Part shown: positions 45,207-53,037 of the stretch, piece by piece
How positions within the stretch are numbered: position 1 is the stretch's first letter
How the letters are laid out: every line of letters begins with the position of its first letter
NCBI RefSeq assembly: GCF_023227765.1
Contig: NZ_JALKBZ010000003.1
Span: forward strand, 53,195-117,194
Origin: Fuchsiella alkaliacetigena
GTDB lineage: Bacteria > Bacillota > Halanaerobiia > Halobacteroidales > Acetohalobiaceae
Length of the DNA: 64,000 nt
Direction of reading: 5' to 3'
The notes under the pieces: generated by a model
Told to the model about the DNA's origin: nothing
Seen by the model: the letters and a program-made list of their open reading frames with translations, nothing else
The model's database searches: none
Position numbers and translations under genes: made by a program

Positions 45207-46379
45207 TTGAAGGACTTAGTTTTAATTAGATATGGTGAAATAGGAACTAAAGGAGGAAATAGACATCTTTTTGAAGATAAATTAATAGCTAATATTAAAG
45301 AAAACTTAGCCTCACTAGGCAAGTCAAAGGTCTATAAAACAGATGGGCGAATTTTTGTAGAAAGTGAAGCAGAGTTAGATTTAGTAAATGAAAGGTTACA
45401 AAAGGTGTTTGGAATAGTAGGAGTTTGTCCGGCGCGAGAGACAGCCTTGGATTTTGAGGAGATTAAGCAGGCAGGCTTGGAGTTAGTTGAGAGAGAGTTA
45501 TCTGGGCAAGCGCAGACCTTTAAAGTGGAGACCCGTCGTACTAATAAAGATTTCGAGTATGATACTATGGATATTAATAGGGAGTTAGGAGCTTATGTAT
45601 TACAAAATACTGAGAACTTAACAGTAGATGTTCATGAACCTGAAATTAGATTAAATGTAGAGATTAGGTATAAAAAGGCTTATGTATATGCGATGGACTT
45701 ACCTGGGGTAGCCGGTTTACCAGTAGGAAGTAGCGGCAAGGCTGGATTGCTCTTATCAGGCGGTATAGATAGTCCGGTAGCTGGTTGGATGGCTATGAAG
45801 CGTGGAGTAGAACTGCTGCCTATTTACTTTCATAGTCCTCCTTTTACTAGTGATAGAGCTAAGGAAAAGGTGATTGATCTTTGTCGGGTATTGGCTGCTT
45901 ACTGTGGAGGTCAGCTTAAGTTGAGAGTAGTGCCTTTTACTGATTTTCAGACTGCTATTAGTGATAACTGTCCTCAAAAATTGCTAACTATTATTATGCG
46001 GAGAATGATGATGAAAATAGCTGAAGAGATTACTATTCAGGAAGAAGGAAAGGCTTTAATTACCGGGGAAAGTATTGGTCAGGTAGCTAGTCAGACTTTA
46101 GATAGTATGCGAGTGACTAATGTAATTACTGATCTACCTGTGTTTAGACCTGTAATTGGTCTGGATAAAAATGAAATTAAAAAAATAGCTAAGAAGATTG
46201 GGAGTTATGAAATTTCTATTCGACCTTATGATGATTGTTGTACACTTTTTGTACCAGATAGCCCAGTTACTAAACCTAAATTAAAATTTGTAAAATATGC
46301 AGAGGAAAATTTGGAAATAAAGGAGCTACTAAGTGAAGCTATAGCAGGAACTGAGATTATTGAGGTTAAATCCGAATAA
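45207..46379 (+). CDS. thiI: tRNA 4-thiouridine synthase ThiI (no rhodanese domain)
   Basis: 390 residues. An N-terminal ferredoxin-like/THUMP region (residues ~1-165) is followed by the PP-loop ATP pyrophosphatase domain with SGGIDSPVAGWMAMKRG (~residues 182-198), FHSPPFTSDRA and RPYDDCCTLF. The length shows it lacks the C-terminal rhodanese domain of E. coli ThiI, as usual in Firmicutes that pair it with a dedicated cysteine desulfurase, here the upstream gene. It thiolates U8 of tRNA. TTG start with AGGAGGAG seven bases upstream. Confidence 0.95.
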   Translation: MKDLVLIRYGEIGTKGGNRHLFEDKLIANIKENLASLGKSKVYKTDGRIFVESEAELDLVNERLQKVFGIVGVCPARETALDFEEIKQAGLELVERELSGQAQTFKVETRRTNKDFEYDTMDINRELGAYVLQNTENLTVDVHEPEIRLNVEIRYKKAYVYAMDLPGVAGLPVGSSGKAGLLLSGGIDSPVAGWMAMKRGVELLPIYFHSPPFTSDRAKEKVIDLCRVLAAYCGGQLKLRVVPFTDFQTAISDNCPQKLLTIIMRRMMMKIAEEITIQEEGKALITGESIGQVASQTLDSMRVTNVITDLPVFRPVIGLDKNEIKKIAKKIGSYEISIRPYDDCCTLFVPDSPVTKPKLKFVKYAEENLEIKELLSEAIAGTEIIEVKSE

Positions 46380-46419
46380 TATTAATTTAATATTTGTGAA
46401 TTTGATTTACAAAGAACAT

Positions 46420-46466
46420 GGCTTACCTAATGTTGAACTGTATATTTACTATTAGGTAAGCCTTTG
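46420..46466 (+). terminator. Hairpin, probable terminator of iscS-thiI
   Basis: Perfect 11-bp stem (46420-46430 / 46452-46462) with a 21-nt loop and a short TTT. A TATAAT-like box follows at about 46469, possibly the promoter of the next gene. Confidence 0.6.
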
Positions 46467-46563
46467 ATATAATAACGATGATAAGCTATAAATAATTAAA
46501 ATTTAATTGGAATTTACGGTGTAAAGCTTGTCTTTTATTAATGGAATAGAGGAGGTTTTAAGA

Positions 46564-47244
46564 GTGACGGATGATTTTTTAGAAAACTTTATTCTTTTTC
46601 AAGATCTAAGCTTTGTGGAATTAGAAAAGATTAAACAAGCAACGTATATCAGGGAATATGCCAAGGATGAAATTATTTTTATGGAAGGAGAGCCTGGTGA
46701 TGCATTTTATATCATCCTATCTGGAGCGGTAAAAGTTTTTAAAATTGGTCAAAGTGGCAAAGAAAAAACTTTAACCCTATTAAATGAGGGAGATTTCTTT
46801 GGAGAAATGGCTTTATTAGAGAAAAATGTTCGTTCTGCTTCCGTAGAAGCTATCAAAGACTCCTGTTTATATGTATTTGAACGGAGTAAATTTAATAGTA
46901 TGATTTATCAATTCCCTGAAATTGCTGTAAAGATGATTGCTGTTCTTTCTAATAGATTGCGAGCAGCTAATAAGTTAGTTGAAGACCTGACTTTTAAGGG
47001 AGTTAAGGAGAGACTTGCGGAAACTTTAAAGGACTTGGTTTCAGAATATGATATAAGAGATGGAAGATGTGCTTTAATTATAGAAGGAACTACTCATCAG
47101 GAACTGGCTAATTTAACTGGAAGTACTAGTGAGTTTATCACTAAGTTATTGGGAGAAATGGTTGAGGATGAAGGTTTAATTATTGAGGATGAATCTTTGA
47201 TTTTATTTGAGGATTATATTGAAAATTTAAAGATTATGGATTAA
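46564..47244 (+). CDS. CRP/FNR-family transcription regulator
   Basis: 226 residues. The cyclic-nucleotide-binding-type sensor domain contains FMEGEPGDAFYIILSGAVKV and NEGDFFGEMALLEKNVRSAS (~residues 40-100), then the dimer helix and a winged helix-turn-helix ending the protein (THQELANLTGSTSEFITKLL, ~residues 178-197). No FNR-type cysteine cluster is visible, so it is probably ligand-binding rather than an oxygen sensor. GTG 46564 is preferred because AGAGGAGG lies eight bases upstream; the frame could extend to 46528. Targets unknown. Confidence 0.88.
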   Translation: MTDDFLENFILFQDLSFVELEKIKQATYIREYAKDEIIFMEGEPGDAFYIILSGAVKVFKIGQSGKEKTLTLLNEGDFFGEMALLEKNVRSASVEAIKDSCLYVFERSKFNSMIYQFPEIAVKMIAVLSNRLRAANKLVEDLTFKGVKERLAETLKDLVSEYDIRDGRCALIIEGTTHQELANLTGSTSEFITKLLGEMVEDEGLIIEDESLILFEDYIENLKIMD

Positions 47245-47263
47245 GAATATTATAGAACTAAAG

Positions 47264-47305
47264 AAACCCCAAGCAAGTAAGTAAAATCTTTGCTTGGGGT
47301 TTAGG
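47264..47305 (+). terminator. Terminator after CRP-type regulator
   Basis: Perfect 13-bp stem (47264-47276 / 47290-47302), GC-rich core CCCC/GGGG, ending in TTT. Confidence 0.8.
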
Positions 47306-47382
47306 TTGTGCATTATAATTGGTGTTGGATTTATTTTGAAGTGAGCTGTTTTTCTAACTTAGTAGTTTGATTTTTGATAATT

Positions 47383-47556
47383 TTAATTTAGATCAGCGGT
47401 TGTATTTCTTTCTTCGGAAACAATGATAATTCCATCTTCTTCAATTAGATTACTAGTTAAGTAGTCAGCAGAGATGAAACCGGAGTTATTAGTAGTGATA
47501 TAATAAGTTTCGCTGCTATCGTTTTCTTCAGTATTGTTATTTATTTCTCTATCCAC
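47383..47556 (-). CDS. Small acidic protein (57 aa) downstream of ClpP-fold protease
   Basis: A minus-strand frame opens with GTG at 47556, preceded by AAGGAGGG six bases away, and ends with TAA at 47383. The product is 57 residues, acidic and Asn/Thr/Ser-rich at the N-terminus (VDREINNNTEEND), with a YYITTNNSGFISADYLTSN core and a hydrophobic GIIIVSEE segment. It begins 15 bp after the stop of the SDH-type protease gene, so it is probably cotranscribed. No family recognised; it could be a substrate, inhibitor or adaptor of the protease. The strong ribosome site supports reality. Confidence 0.6.
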   Translation of the reverse strand: MDREINNNTEENDSSETYYITTNNSGFISADYLTSNLIEEDGIIIVSEERNTTADLN

Positions 47557-47571
47557 AATTAAGCCCTCCTT

Positions 47572-48555
47572 TTAATTTCTAATTTTAGGAATCCATTTTT
47601 GTTGAGTAATATTAACTTCTGCTTCTTGCATCATTTTATTTTGTTGAATTTCACCGTTGAAAATAAAAGAGTCTAAAGCTTCTTGACTTTCAATATAACC
47701 TCCGCAGACTTGAAACTTTTGAGTAGAATTTTGTAGATAATCTGTAGGCTGAAAAGGTTTTTGTAAATCTAAATCTTCAGCATAAACTTTATATAGCTGC
47801 CAAATTAGACTTTCTAATTTAGAATCTGGATACTTAATTGGCAACTTAATATCGGCTGCTTCTTGGCGGGAAATCATATAGTTATGAGCATAAAGCTTTT
47901 CTGTTAGATAATTAATTATATTTTCTACTAAAACTTCATCTTCTCCTAAAGAATGTAGTGAAAGCAGTTTTTCAGCTGTAGATCTAATTAATAAATAGTT
48001 GCGATGGACATTACCTAAGGCTAGGGGATGTACTTTATCTACTAGATAGGAAAATACTTTAGTTAAGTTTTCTTCATTATTTAGTTTAAATTTTTGTTTA
48101 GCTAATTGAAAATAAGAACTTACATCCTCTACACTAATAGGTATTTTAGCTTGAGGATTATTAGGATCTTGAGGATTGAAAGCATTAGCTACCGTAGGAT
48201 CAATTGGTCCTAACTCTCCCATTTTACCCATTATAATTTCATTAGCTCCTAAGCAGATTAAAGTGCCAGCACTATAAGCTCTAAAAGGAATTAGGACGCT
48301 GAAGTGATCTGAGTATTCTCTAATTAAATTAACTAAACGCCAGGGAGTTAGTACATCCCCACCGCGGGTATAAATAAATAGATCTATTTTTTCTTTAATT
48401 TTATTTTTTTCTAGATGTTCATAAATTATTTTAATTGCATCGGGGGCGATGCGAGTGCTGATATTTTTTCTATCTCCGGTAAAATAACAGATTACAGTTG
48501 AGTCTCTTTGTTGACTGATTTTATTGATGATTTCTAATCTATCTTGTCTAGGCAC
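47572..48555 (-). CDS. SDH_sah-type serine protease (ClpP/SppA fold)
   Basis: 327 residues on the minus strand, GTG start with AAAGGAGAG upstream. The crotonase/ClpP-fold core shows DLFIYTRGGDVLTPWRLVN (oxyanion glycine loop), RAYSAGTLICLGANEI (catalytic Ser) and MGELGPIDPTV (SppA/SDH signature with catalytic-site Asp). It belongs to the serine dehydrogenase proteinase family, usually associated with membranes or stress, though no transmembrane helix is seen here. A 57-residue acidic protein is encoded immediately downstream. Substrates unknown. Confidence 0.88.
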   Translation of the reverse strand: MPRQDRLEIINKISQQRDSTVICYFTGDRKNISTRIAPDAIKIIYEHLEKNKIKEKIDLFIYTRGGDVLTPWRLVNLIREYSDHFSVLIPFRAYSAGTLICLGANEIIMGKMGELGPIDPTVANAFNPQDPNNPQAKIPISVEDVSSYFQLAKQKFKLNNEENLTKVFSYLVDKVHPLALGNVHRNYLLIRSTAEKLLSLHSLGEDEVLVENIINYLTEKLYAHNYMISRQEAADIKLPIKYPDSKLESLIWQLYKVYAEDLDLQKPFQPTDYLQNSTQKFQVCGGYIESQEALDSFIFNGEIQQNKMMQEAEVNITQQKWIPKIRN

Positions 48556-48712
48556 AAATTTTCTCTCCTTTATTAATTAGCAGTTTTCATTATTATTATT
48601 CTGTCTTAAATGATTTTTATGTGTTGAGGTTTAGAAAATGGTTTTAGCTAATAATTATTTATTAAGAGTTAAATACTATATTTAAAGCGGTAAGTAAAAG
48701 GAGGAACTTTAA

Positions 48713-49102
48713 GTGAAGGAGCAAACTGAAGATTTCAATGTACAGAATAATCCTTTAAACTATTCTACAGGCATTCCAACTTGCAATCAGCAGGACTACT
48801 GTACTCCTCAAATTGATATTTTGGAGGACCAAAGTAATGTTTATTATGTATGTGAACTGCCCGGAGTAGAGCCGGAAAGCTTAAATGTTGAGCTTACAAC
48901 TGAAAGTATATTTATCCAAGGAGAGTTGGGAGCTGTTATTGAAGAAAATCAAAAAAGAGCAGACTTTGTTTATCAAGAGCGAGCTAAAGGAGGATTTTTT
49001 AGAGAAATATCTTTACCTGTGAATGTAGATGTAGAAAGAGCTGAGGCTAATTTTAAACGCGGTTTATTGGAGATATCTCTTCCTAAAGTCAATAATTACT
49101 AG
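48713..49102 (+). CDS. Small heat-shock protein (Hsp20/alpha-crystallin)
   Basis: 129 residues. The alpha-crystallin domain runs from ~residue 33 (PQIDILEDQSNVYYVCELPG) to the end, with GGFFREISLPVNVD and the GLLEISLPK strand. GTG start with AAAGGAGG eight bases upstream. It has a short polar N-terminal arm. Such proteins form oligomers that hold unfolded clients. It is followed 33 bp later by a second Hsp20 gene, so the two are probably coexpressed; some Hsp20 relatives in spore formers are coat proteins. Confidence 0.92.
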   Translation: MKEQTEDFNVQNNPLNYSTGIPTCNQQDYCTPQIDILEDQSNVYYVCELPGVEPESLNVELTTESIFIQGELGAVIEENQKRADFVYQERAKGGFFREISLPVNVDVERAEANFKRGLLEISLPKVNNY

Positions 49103-49177
49103 TATTTTTTATTAGCAAATAGAACATTATAAGTAGTGAAGATAAAAATAAACATAAAAATCAGGAGGTTGATAGTT

Positions 49178-49798
49178 ATTTATACTCAAAACTCATTAAA
49201 CCATGGTTCTTTTGCAATTGCTCAGCAGCGACGAGGTCAACAGCAAGGATTTGCTAGTCCAAGCTTTCAAACTGGAATGACAGGTTTTAATTATTCTCCA
49301 GCATCTAATGCTTGGTCTTATCGCTTGCAGCCTATTTCTACAGCTCAAGCAACAAATATGGGAACTGCTCAGCAATCAAGAGGCCAGTTTACTCAAACTG
49401 CTTATCAGCAATCTATACCTATGCAACAGCAGCAGTTACAACAGCCACAGTTTCAGCAACAGCAACTACAACAACCGCAGTTTCAACAGCAGACTACCGG
49501 AATGATTAGTCCGAGTATTAGCATTTCTGAAACTCAAGATGATCTAATTATTGCTTGTAATATGCCAAATGTAGATCTAGATAATTTGAGTTTAACAGCT
49601 ACAGAAAACTCTTTATCTATTGCTGCTCAAGCATTTATTGGTCAGCAGTCTAGTAGCCTGCATAGAACTGTTCCTTTACCAACAATGATTAGAGCAGAAG
49701 CCGTTGATGCTAGTTATAATAATGGTATTCTACAGATTAGAATGCCTAAGCAAGAAACTAGCGCTCGTCGACAACTGCAGGTAAATATAAACGAGTGA
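49178..49798 (+). CDS. Gln-rich Hsp20-domain protein with probable ATT start
   Basis: About 206 residues. The N-terminal 105 or so residues are low-complexity and Gln/Ser/Phe/Tyr-rich, with a duplicated QQQLQQPQFQQ unit just before the alpha-crystallin domain (ISPSISISETQDDLIIACNM to the end, including GILQIRMPK). The only good ribosome site, AGGAGG at 49163-49168, lies inside the longest frame (GTG at 49136, no site) and points to ATT at 49178 as initiator, nine bases downstream; rare ATT starts are known from infC. Tandem with the Hsp20 gene upstream. The prion-like arm is unusual for a bacterial sHsp. Confidence 0.75.
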   Translation: MYTQNSLNHGSFAIAQQRRGQQQGFASPSFQTGMTGFNYSPASNAWSYRLQPISTAQATNMGTAQQSRGQFTQTAYQQSIPMQQQQLQQPQFQQQQLQQPQFQQQTTGMISPSISISETQDDLIIACNMPNVDLDNLSLTATENSLSIAAQAFIGQQSSSLHRTVPLPTMIRAEAVDASYNNGILQIRMPKQETSARRQLQVNINE

Positions 49799-49862
49799 AT
49801 GAGAATGTTTGAGTATTCTGCAATCAAGAATGCTTAGATAAGGAAGATATTGTTTAGTAAAG

Positions 49863-49894
49863 GGTATATCTCCAATTTGGAGATATACCTTTTC
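49863..49894 (+). terminator. Terminator of the Hsp20 pair
   Basis: Stem GGTATATCTCC/GGAGATATACC (49863-49873 / 49879-49889), 5-nt loop, then TTTT. Confidence 0.88.
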
Positions 49895-49941
49895 TATATT
49901 TTAATTTTTAAACTATAGTTAGAACTAAAAGAGGGTGAAAA

Positions 49942-51393
49942 ATGATTGGCATTTATTTTAAAATCTTTTTAAGTTTATTCTTAGCTTTGATATATTTTAA
50001 TCTGTTTAGACTAGTTAGAGATACTGTTTTATTTAGTTTTTATCCTTATTTAGTGTTTACTGTGGTGATAGTAGCAGGCTTATTAATAGGACTTTATTTT
50101 GTAGATTCTGTAGTGATAACTAGAGTACTTAGCTGGGCTATAGGAATTCTGATAATATTTACTTTATTCAGCTTGGTTCAGGTTTATAGAAATATAGGGC
50201 CTAGGGATTATCAAGTCCAATTAAAAGAGGTTGAAAAAGGTATAAATAATAGAGCGGATTCAAGAATAGTAGAGCTAATTAGCTCTACTATCGGCAGCGC
50301 TCTGACTTCCGATAATAAAGTTGATTTAATAGTTGATTCAGAAAAGATGTTTGAGGAGATGTTAAAGAAAATTGCTGAGGCAGAAGATTATATTCATATT
50401 CAATTTTATATTGTTCGTGATGACTGGTTGGGCCAGCGGTTTAAGGAACTTTTAGCTGATAAAGCAGCCCAAGGAGTTGAAGTTAAATTAATTTATGATG
50501 CTTTAGGCAGTCATCAACTGACTCGGGATTATGTGCAGGATTTAGAGGAGGCAGGAGTAGAGATTGAAAGTTCAGGGGGGATATTTTATTCATTATTGAC
50601 TGGGAAATTAAACCATAGAAACCATCGTAAAGCCTTGCTGGTAGATGGGGAAGTGGGCTTTATTGGTGATATTAATTTAGGACAGGAGTATACTAAAGGT
50701 AGTCCACGTAAAAGCTTGCTTTTAAAGTTGAAAGGAGCCAATTTAGTGAAACTGCAAGAAGTTTTTTTAGCAGACTGGAATTCGATTACAGGCCAGCAGT
50801 TATCTGTGACAGAGTATTCTATTCAAGAGCAGGTAGATACTAGTTTGCCGGTACAGTTAGTTGCTAGTAATTATGATACTGCTTGGCAGGAGATTAGCAA
50901 GCTATATTTAGGCTTAATTAGTAAGGCTGAGGAAAGTATCTATTTAACAACTCCTTACTTCATTCCAGATCAGAGCTTATTAACAGCCTTACAAGTAGCT
51001 TCCTTGCAAGGGGTAGATGTAAGAATTATTATTTCTGAGCAAACTGATTCTCAAATATTGAGTTGGAGTAATAGAGCTTTTTTTGGTGAAGTGTTGAGAG
51101 CAGGAATTGAACTGTATAAGTATGAAGATGGCTTTTTACACAGTAAAACTTTAGTAATTGATGAGCAAAAGTTCTCTTTGGGTTCGGCTAACTTTAATAC
51201 GCGTAGTTTATATCTTGATGCTGAATTAAATGCTGTTGTTTATGATCGAGAATTAGCGGAAACATTGACTGTAGAGTTAGAGGATATTATAGATGATAGT
51301 GAGGAAGTTTTGTTAGCTGACTATTTAGAAAATAGATCTTGGTTAAAGAGACTGCAGGAGTTAATAGGTTACTTTTTAACTCCGGTTACCTAG
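49942..51393 (+). CDS. cls: Cardiolipin synthase (PLD superfamily)
   Basis: 483 residues. Two or three N-terminal hydrophobic segments (residues ~5-75) anchor it; two phospholipase-D HKD motifs follow: HRNHRKALLVDGEVGFIGDIN (~residues 228-248) and LHSKTLVIDEQKFSLGSANFN (~residues 398-418). The enzyme joins phosphatidylglycerol units into cardiolipin at the membrane. Length and layout match bacterial Cls. AGAGGGTG precedes the ATG. It stands alone after the Hsp20 terminator and 112 bp ahead of a glyoxalase gene. Confidence 0.92.
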   Translation: MIGIYFKIFLSLFLALIYFNLFRLVRDTVLFSFYPYLVFTVVIVAGLLIGLYFVDSVVITRVLSWAIGILIIFTLFSLVQVYRNIGPRDYQVQLKEVEKGINNRADSRIVELISSTIGSALTSDNKVDLIVDSEKMFEEMLKKIAEAEDYIHIQFYIVRDDWLGQRFKELLADKAAQGVEVKLIYDALGSHQLTRDYVQDLEEAGVEIESSGGIFYSLLTGKLNHRNHRKALLVDGEVGFIGDINLGQEYTKGSPRKSLLLKLKGANLVKLQEVFLADWNSITGQQLSVTEYSIQEQVDTSLPVQLVASNYDTAWQEISKLYLGLISKAEESIYLTTPYFIPDQSLLTALQVASLQGVDVRIIISEQTDSQILSWSNRAFFGEVLRAGIELYKYEDGFLHSKTLVIDEQKFSLGSANFNTRSLYLDAELNAVVYDRELAETLTVELEDIIDDSEEVLLADYLENRSWLKRLQELIGYFLTPVT

Positions 51394-51505
51394 CTGATCT
51401 ATTAGGTATATTTTAAGTCTAGTTGATGATTAGACTTTAAGAGCTATTGACAATAACTATCATAACTACTAAAATAGGGGTAAAGGAATTAGTAGGAGAT
51501 TAATT

Positions 51506-51895
51506 ATGGCTCAAGACTATAACTTTGTACATTCTTGTATTAGAGTATTGGACTTAGAGAAGTCCATTGAGTTTTATCAACAAGCTTTAGGTTTAGAGGT
51601 GGATAGAAGAAGAGATTTTCCAGAGTATGAGTTTACTTTAGTTTATTTAAAAAGTTCAACTGGTGATTTTGAACTGGAGCTTACTTATAATTATGATCGC
51701 CAAGAGCCTTATACAATTGGGGATGGCTATAGTCACCTAGCAGTTACGGTAGCTGACCTGGAGGCTTCTTATCAGCGTCATCAGGAGTTAGGCTATGAAG
51801 TAGGGGATATAAATAGCTTAGAAGGTGAGGCTGGAGGAGGCTATTACTTTTTAACTGATCCTGATGGATATAGAACTGAAATTATTCAAAAATAG
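51506..51895 (+). CDS. gloA: Glyoxalase I (lactoylglutathione lyase)-like protein
   Basis: 129-residue vicinal-oxygen-chelate protein. FVHSCIRVLDLEKSIEFY carries the first metal His, FELELTYNYDRQEPYTIGDGYSHLAVTV the Glu and second His region, and DPDGYRTEIIQ the last Glu, matching metal-dependent GlxI. It converts the hemithioacetal of methylglyoxal and a thiol to a thioester. That makes sense in a cell with a gamma-glutamyl ligase pair (9738..12377) able to make a low-molecular-weight thiol. Followed by a strong terminator. Confidence 0.88.
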   Translation: MAQDYNFVHSCIRVLDLEKSIEFYQQALGLEVDRRRDFPEYEFTLVYLKSSTGDFELELTYNYDRQEPYTIGDGYSHLAVTVADLEASYQRHQELGYEVGDINSLEGEAGGGYYFLTDPDGYRTEIIQK

Positions 51896-51926
51896 TTTAT
51901 TTTAAAAGTGAATATTGACGGTTATG

Positions 51927-51956
51927 ACCCTCCTTTCATTTTTGAAGGAGGGTTTT
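51927..51956 (+). terminator. Terminator after gloA
   Basis: Stem ACCCTCCTT/AAGGAGGGT with a short loop, followed by TTTT. Confidence 0.85.
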
Positions 51957-52082
51957 GCTTTAGCATAAATTTGAGTGTAGTTACATATTTATTATCATAG
52001 TAAGCTTGCTTATTGTTTGGAAGATTAACATAATTACTAAGTTTTTTTATTTTTGGATAAAAGAAAGCAAGGAGGATAAAGG

Positions 52083-53015
52083 TTGATTAAAAAGCGAATA
52101 GTCGTATTTGATTTATTAATTGCATTGCTTATTTTTTCGAACGGTTTAGCTGTGGCTGCGGGCCCTAGCTGTAGCTGTGAAGAAAGCAGAGATCTATCTT
52201 TACAAAGTCCTCATTTAGAAGGACACGATGTCTGGGAATTACAGCAGAATTTAAAAGAACTGGGCTTATATGAAGAGGAGCCCAATTCAGTTTACGATTG
52301 GCAAACGCATTTGGCTGTAAAAGAATTTCAAAAGAATTATCAATTAGAGGTTACCGGAGTAGTTGACCAAGAAACTTGGCTTGATTTGGGAAAGGTTTTG
52401 AATAAAAGAGATAATATCATTCCCGTTAGCCAGGATATAGAAGCTCCAACAGGTGAAGTGAGTTTATTAATAGATGCTTATCAAAAAAAGATGACAGTCT
52501 ATGAAGATGGAGAGCCTTATCATGAGTTTCCAGTTGCTGTAGGCAAGCCTTCCACCAAATCGCCAGTAGGAGAATGGGCTATCATCGCTAAAGATGCTCA
52601 TTGGGGCGGTGGTTTTGGAGTTAGATGGATGAGGATCAATGTACCTTGGGGAATTTTTGGGATTCACGGTACTAATAAACCAGGTTCTATTGGCACAGCA
52701 GCTAGTCATGGTTGTATTAGAATGTTTAATCGAGATGTGAAGAAGCTTTATTCTTGGGTAGAGGTGGGGACTAGAGTTAAGATTATTGGTGAGCGGGATC
52801 CAATCGAGGTTACTCATGATTTAGAGCCTGGTCACACAGGTAAGGATGTACTTTTATTTCAAGAGAGCTTACGAGAGCATGGTTTGGAGCCAGGCTATAC
52901 CGATGCTAGATTTGGTAGTGACACTGAAGAGGCGGTTAGAGAATTAAAGTATATCTATGGTTTGCAGGATGATTTAGAAGGAGATCAGAACACCTTTTAC
53001 ATTTTAAATCTGTGA
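52083..53015 (+). CDS. Secreted L,D-transpeptidase with peptidoglycan-binding domain
   Basis: 310 residues. N-terminal signal sequence (residues ~2-27), then a PG_binding_1 domain (~residues 42-100, HDVWELQQNLKELGLYE and AVKEFQKNYQLEVTGVV), then a YkuD catalytic domain with IHGTNKPGSIGTAASHGCIRM containing the HGC active-site cysteine. A second partial binding-like repeat (HTGKDVLLFQESLREHGLEP) ends the protein. It crosslinks peptidoglycan stem peptides outside the membrane; YkuD relatives act on spore cortex or wall. TTG start with AAGGAGG seven bases upstream. A solute-binding-like gene follows 22 bp later. Confidence 0.92.
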   Translation: MIKKRIVVFDLLIALLIFSNGLAVAAGPSCSCEESRDLSLQSPHLEGHDVWELQQNLKELGLYEEEPNSVYDWQTHLAVKEFQKNYQLEVTGVVDQETWLDLGKVLNKRDNIIPVSQDIEAPTGEVSLLIDAYQKKMTVYEDGEPYHEFPVAVGKPSTKSPVGEWAIIAKDAHWGGGFGVRWMRINVPWGIFGIHGTNKPGSIGTAASHGCIRMFNRDVKKLYSWVEVGTRVKIIGERDPIEVTHDLEPGHTGKDVLLFQESLREHGLEPGYTDARFGSDTEEAVRELKYIYGLQDDLEGDQNTFYILNL

Positions 53016-53037
53016 TAGAGAAGGAGTGAGCTATTAA

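Noticed and set aside
49308..49512. Additional open frames inside the Gln-rich Hsp20 gene
   Set aside because: The CAG/CAA repeats stay open in all three frames; only the frame leading into the alpha-crystallin domain has a ribosome site and homology.
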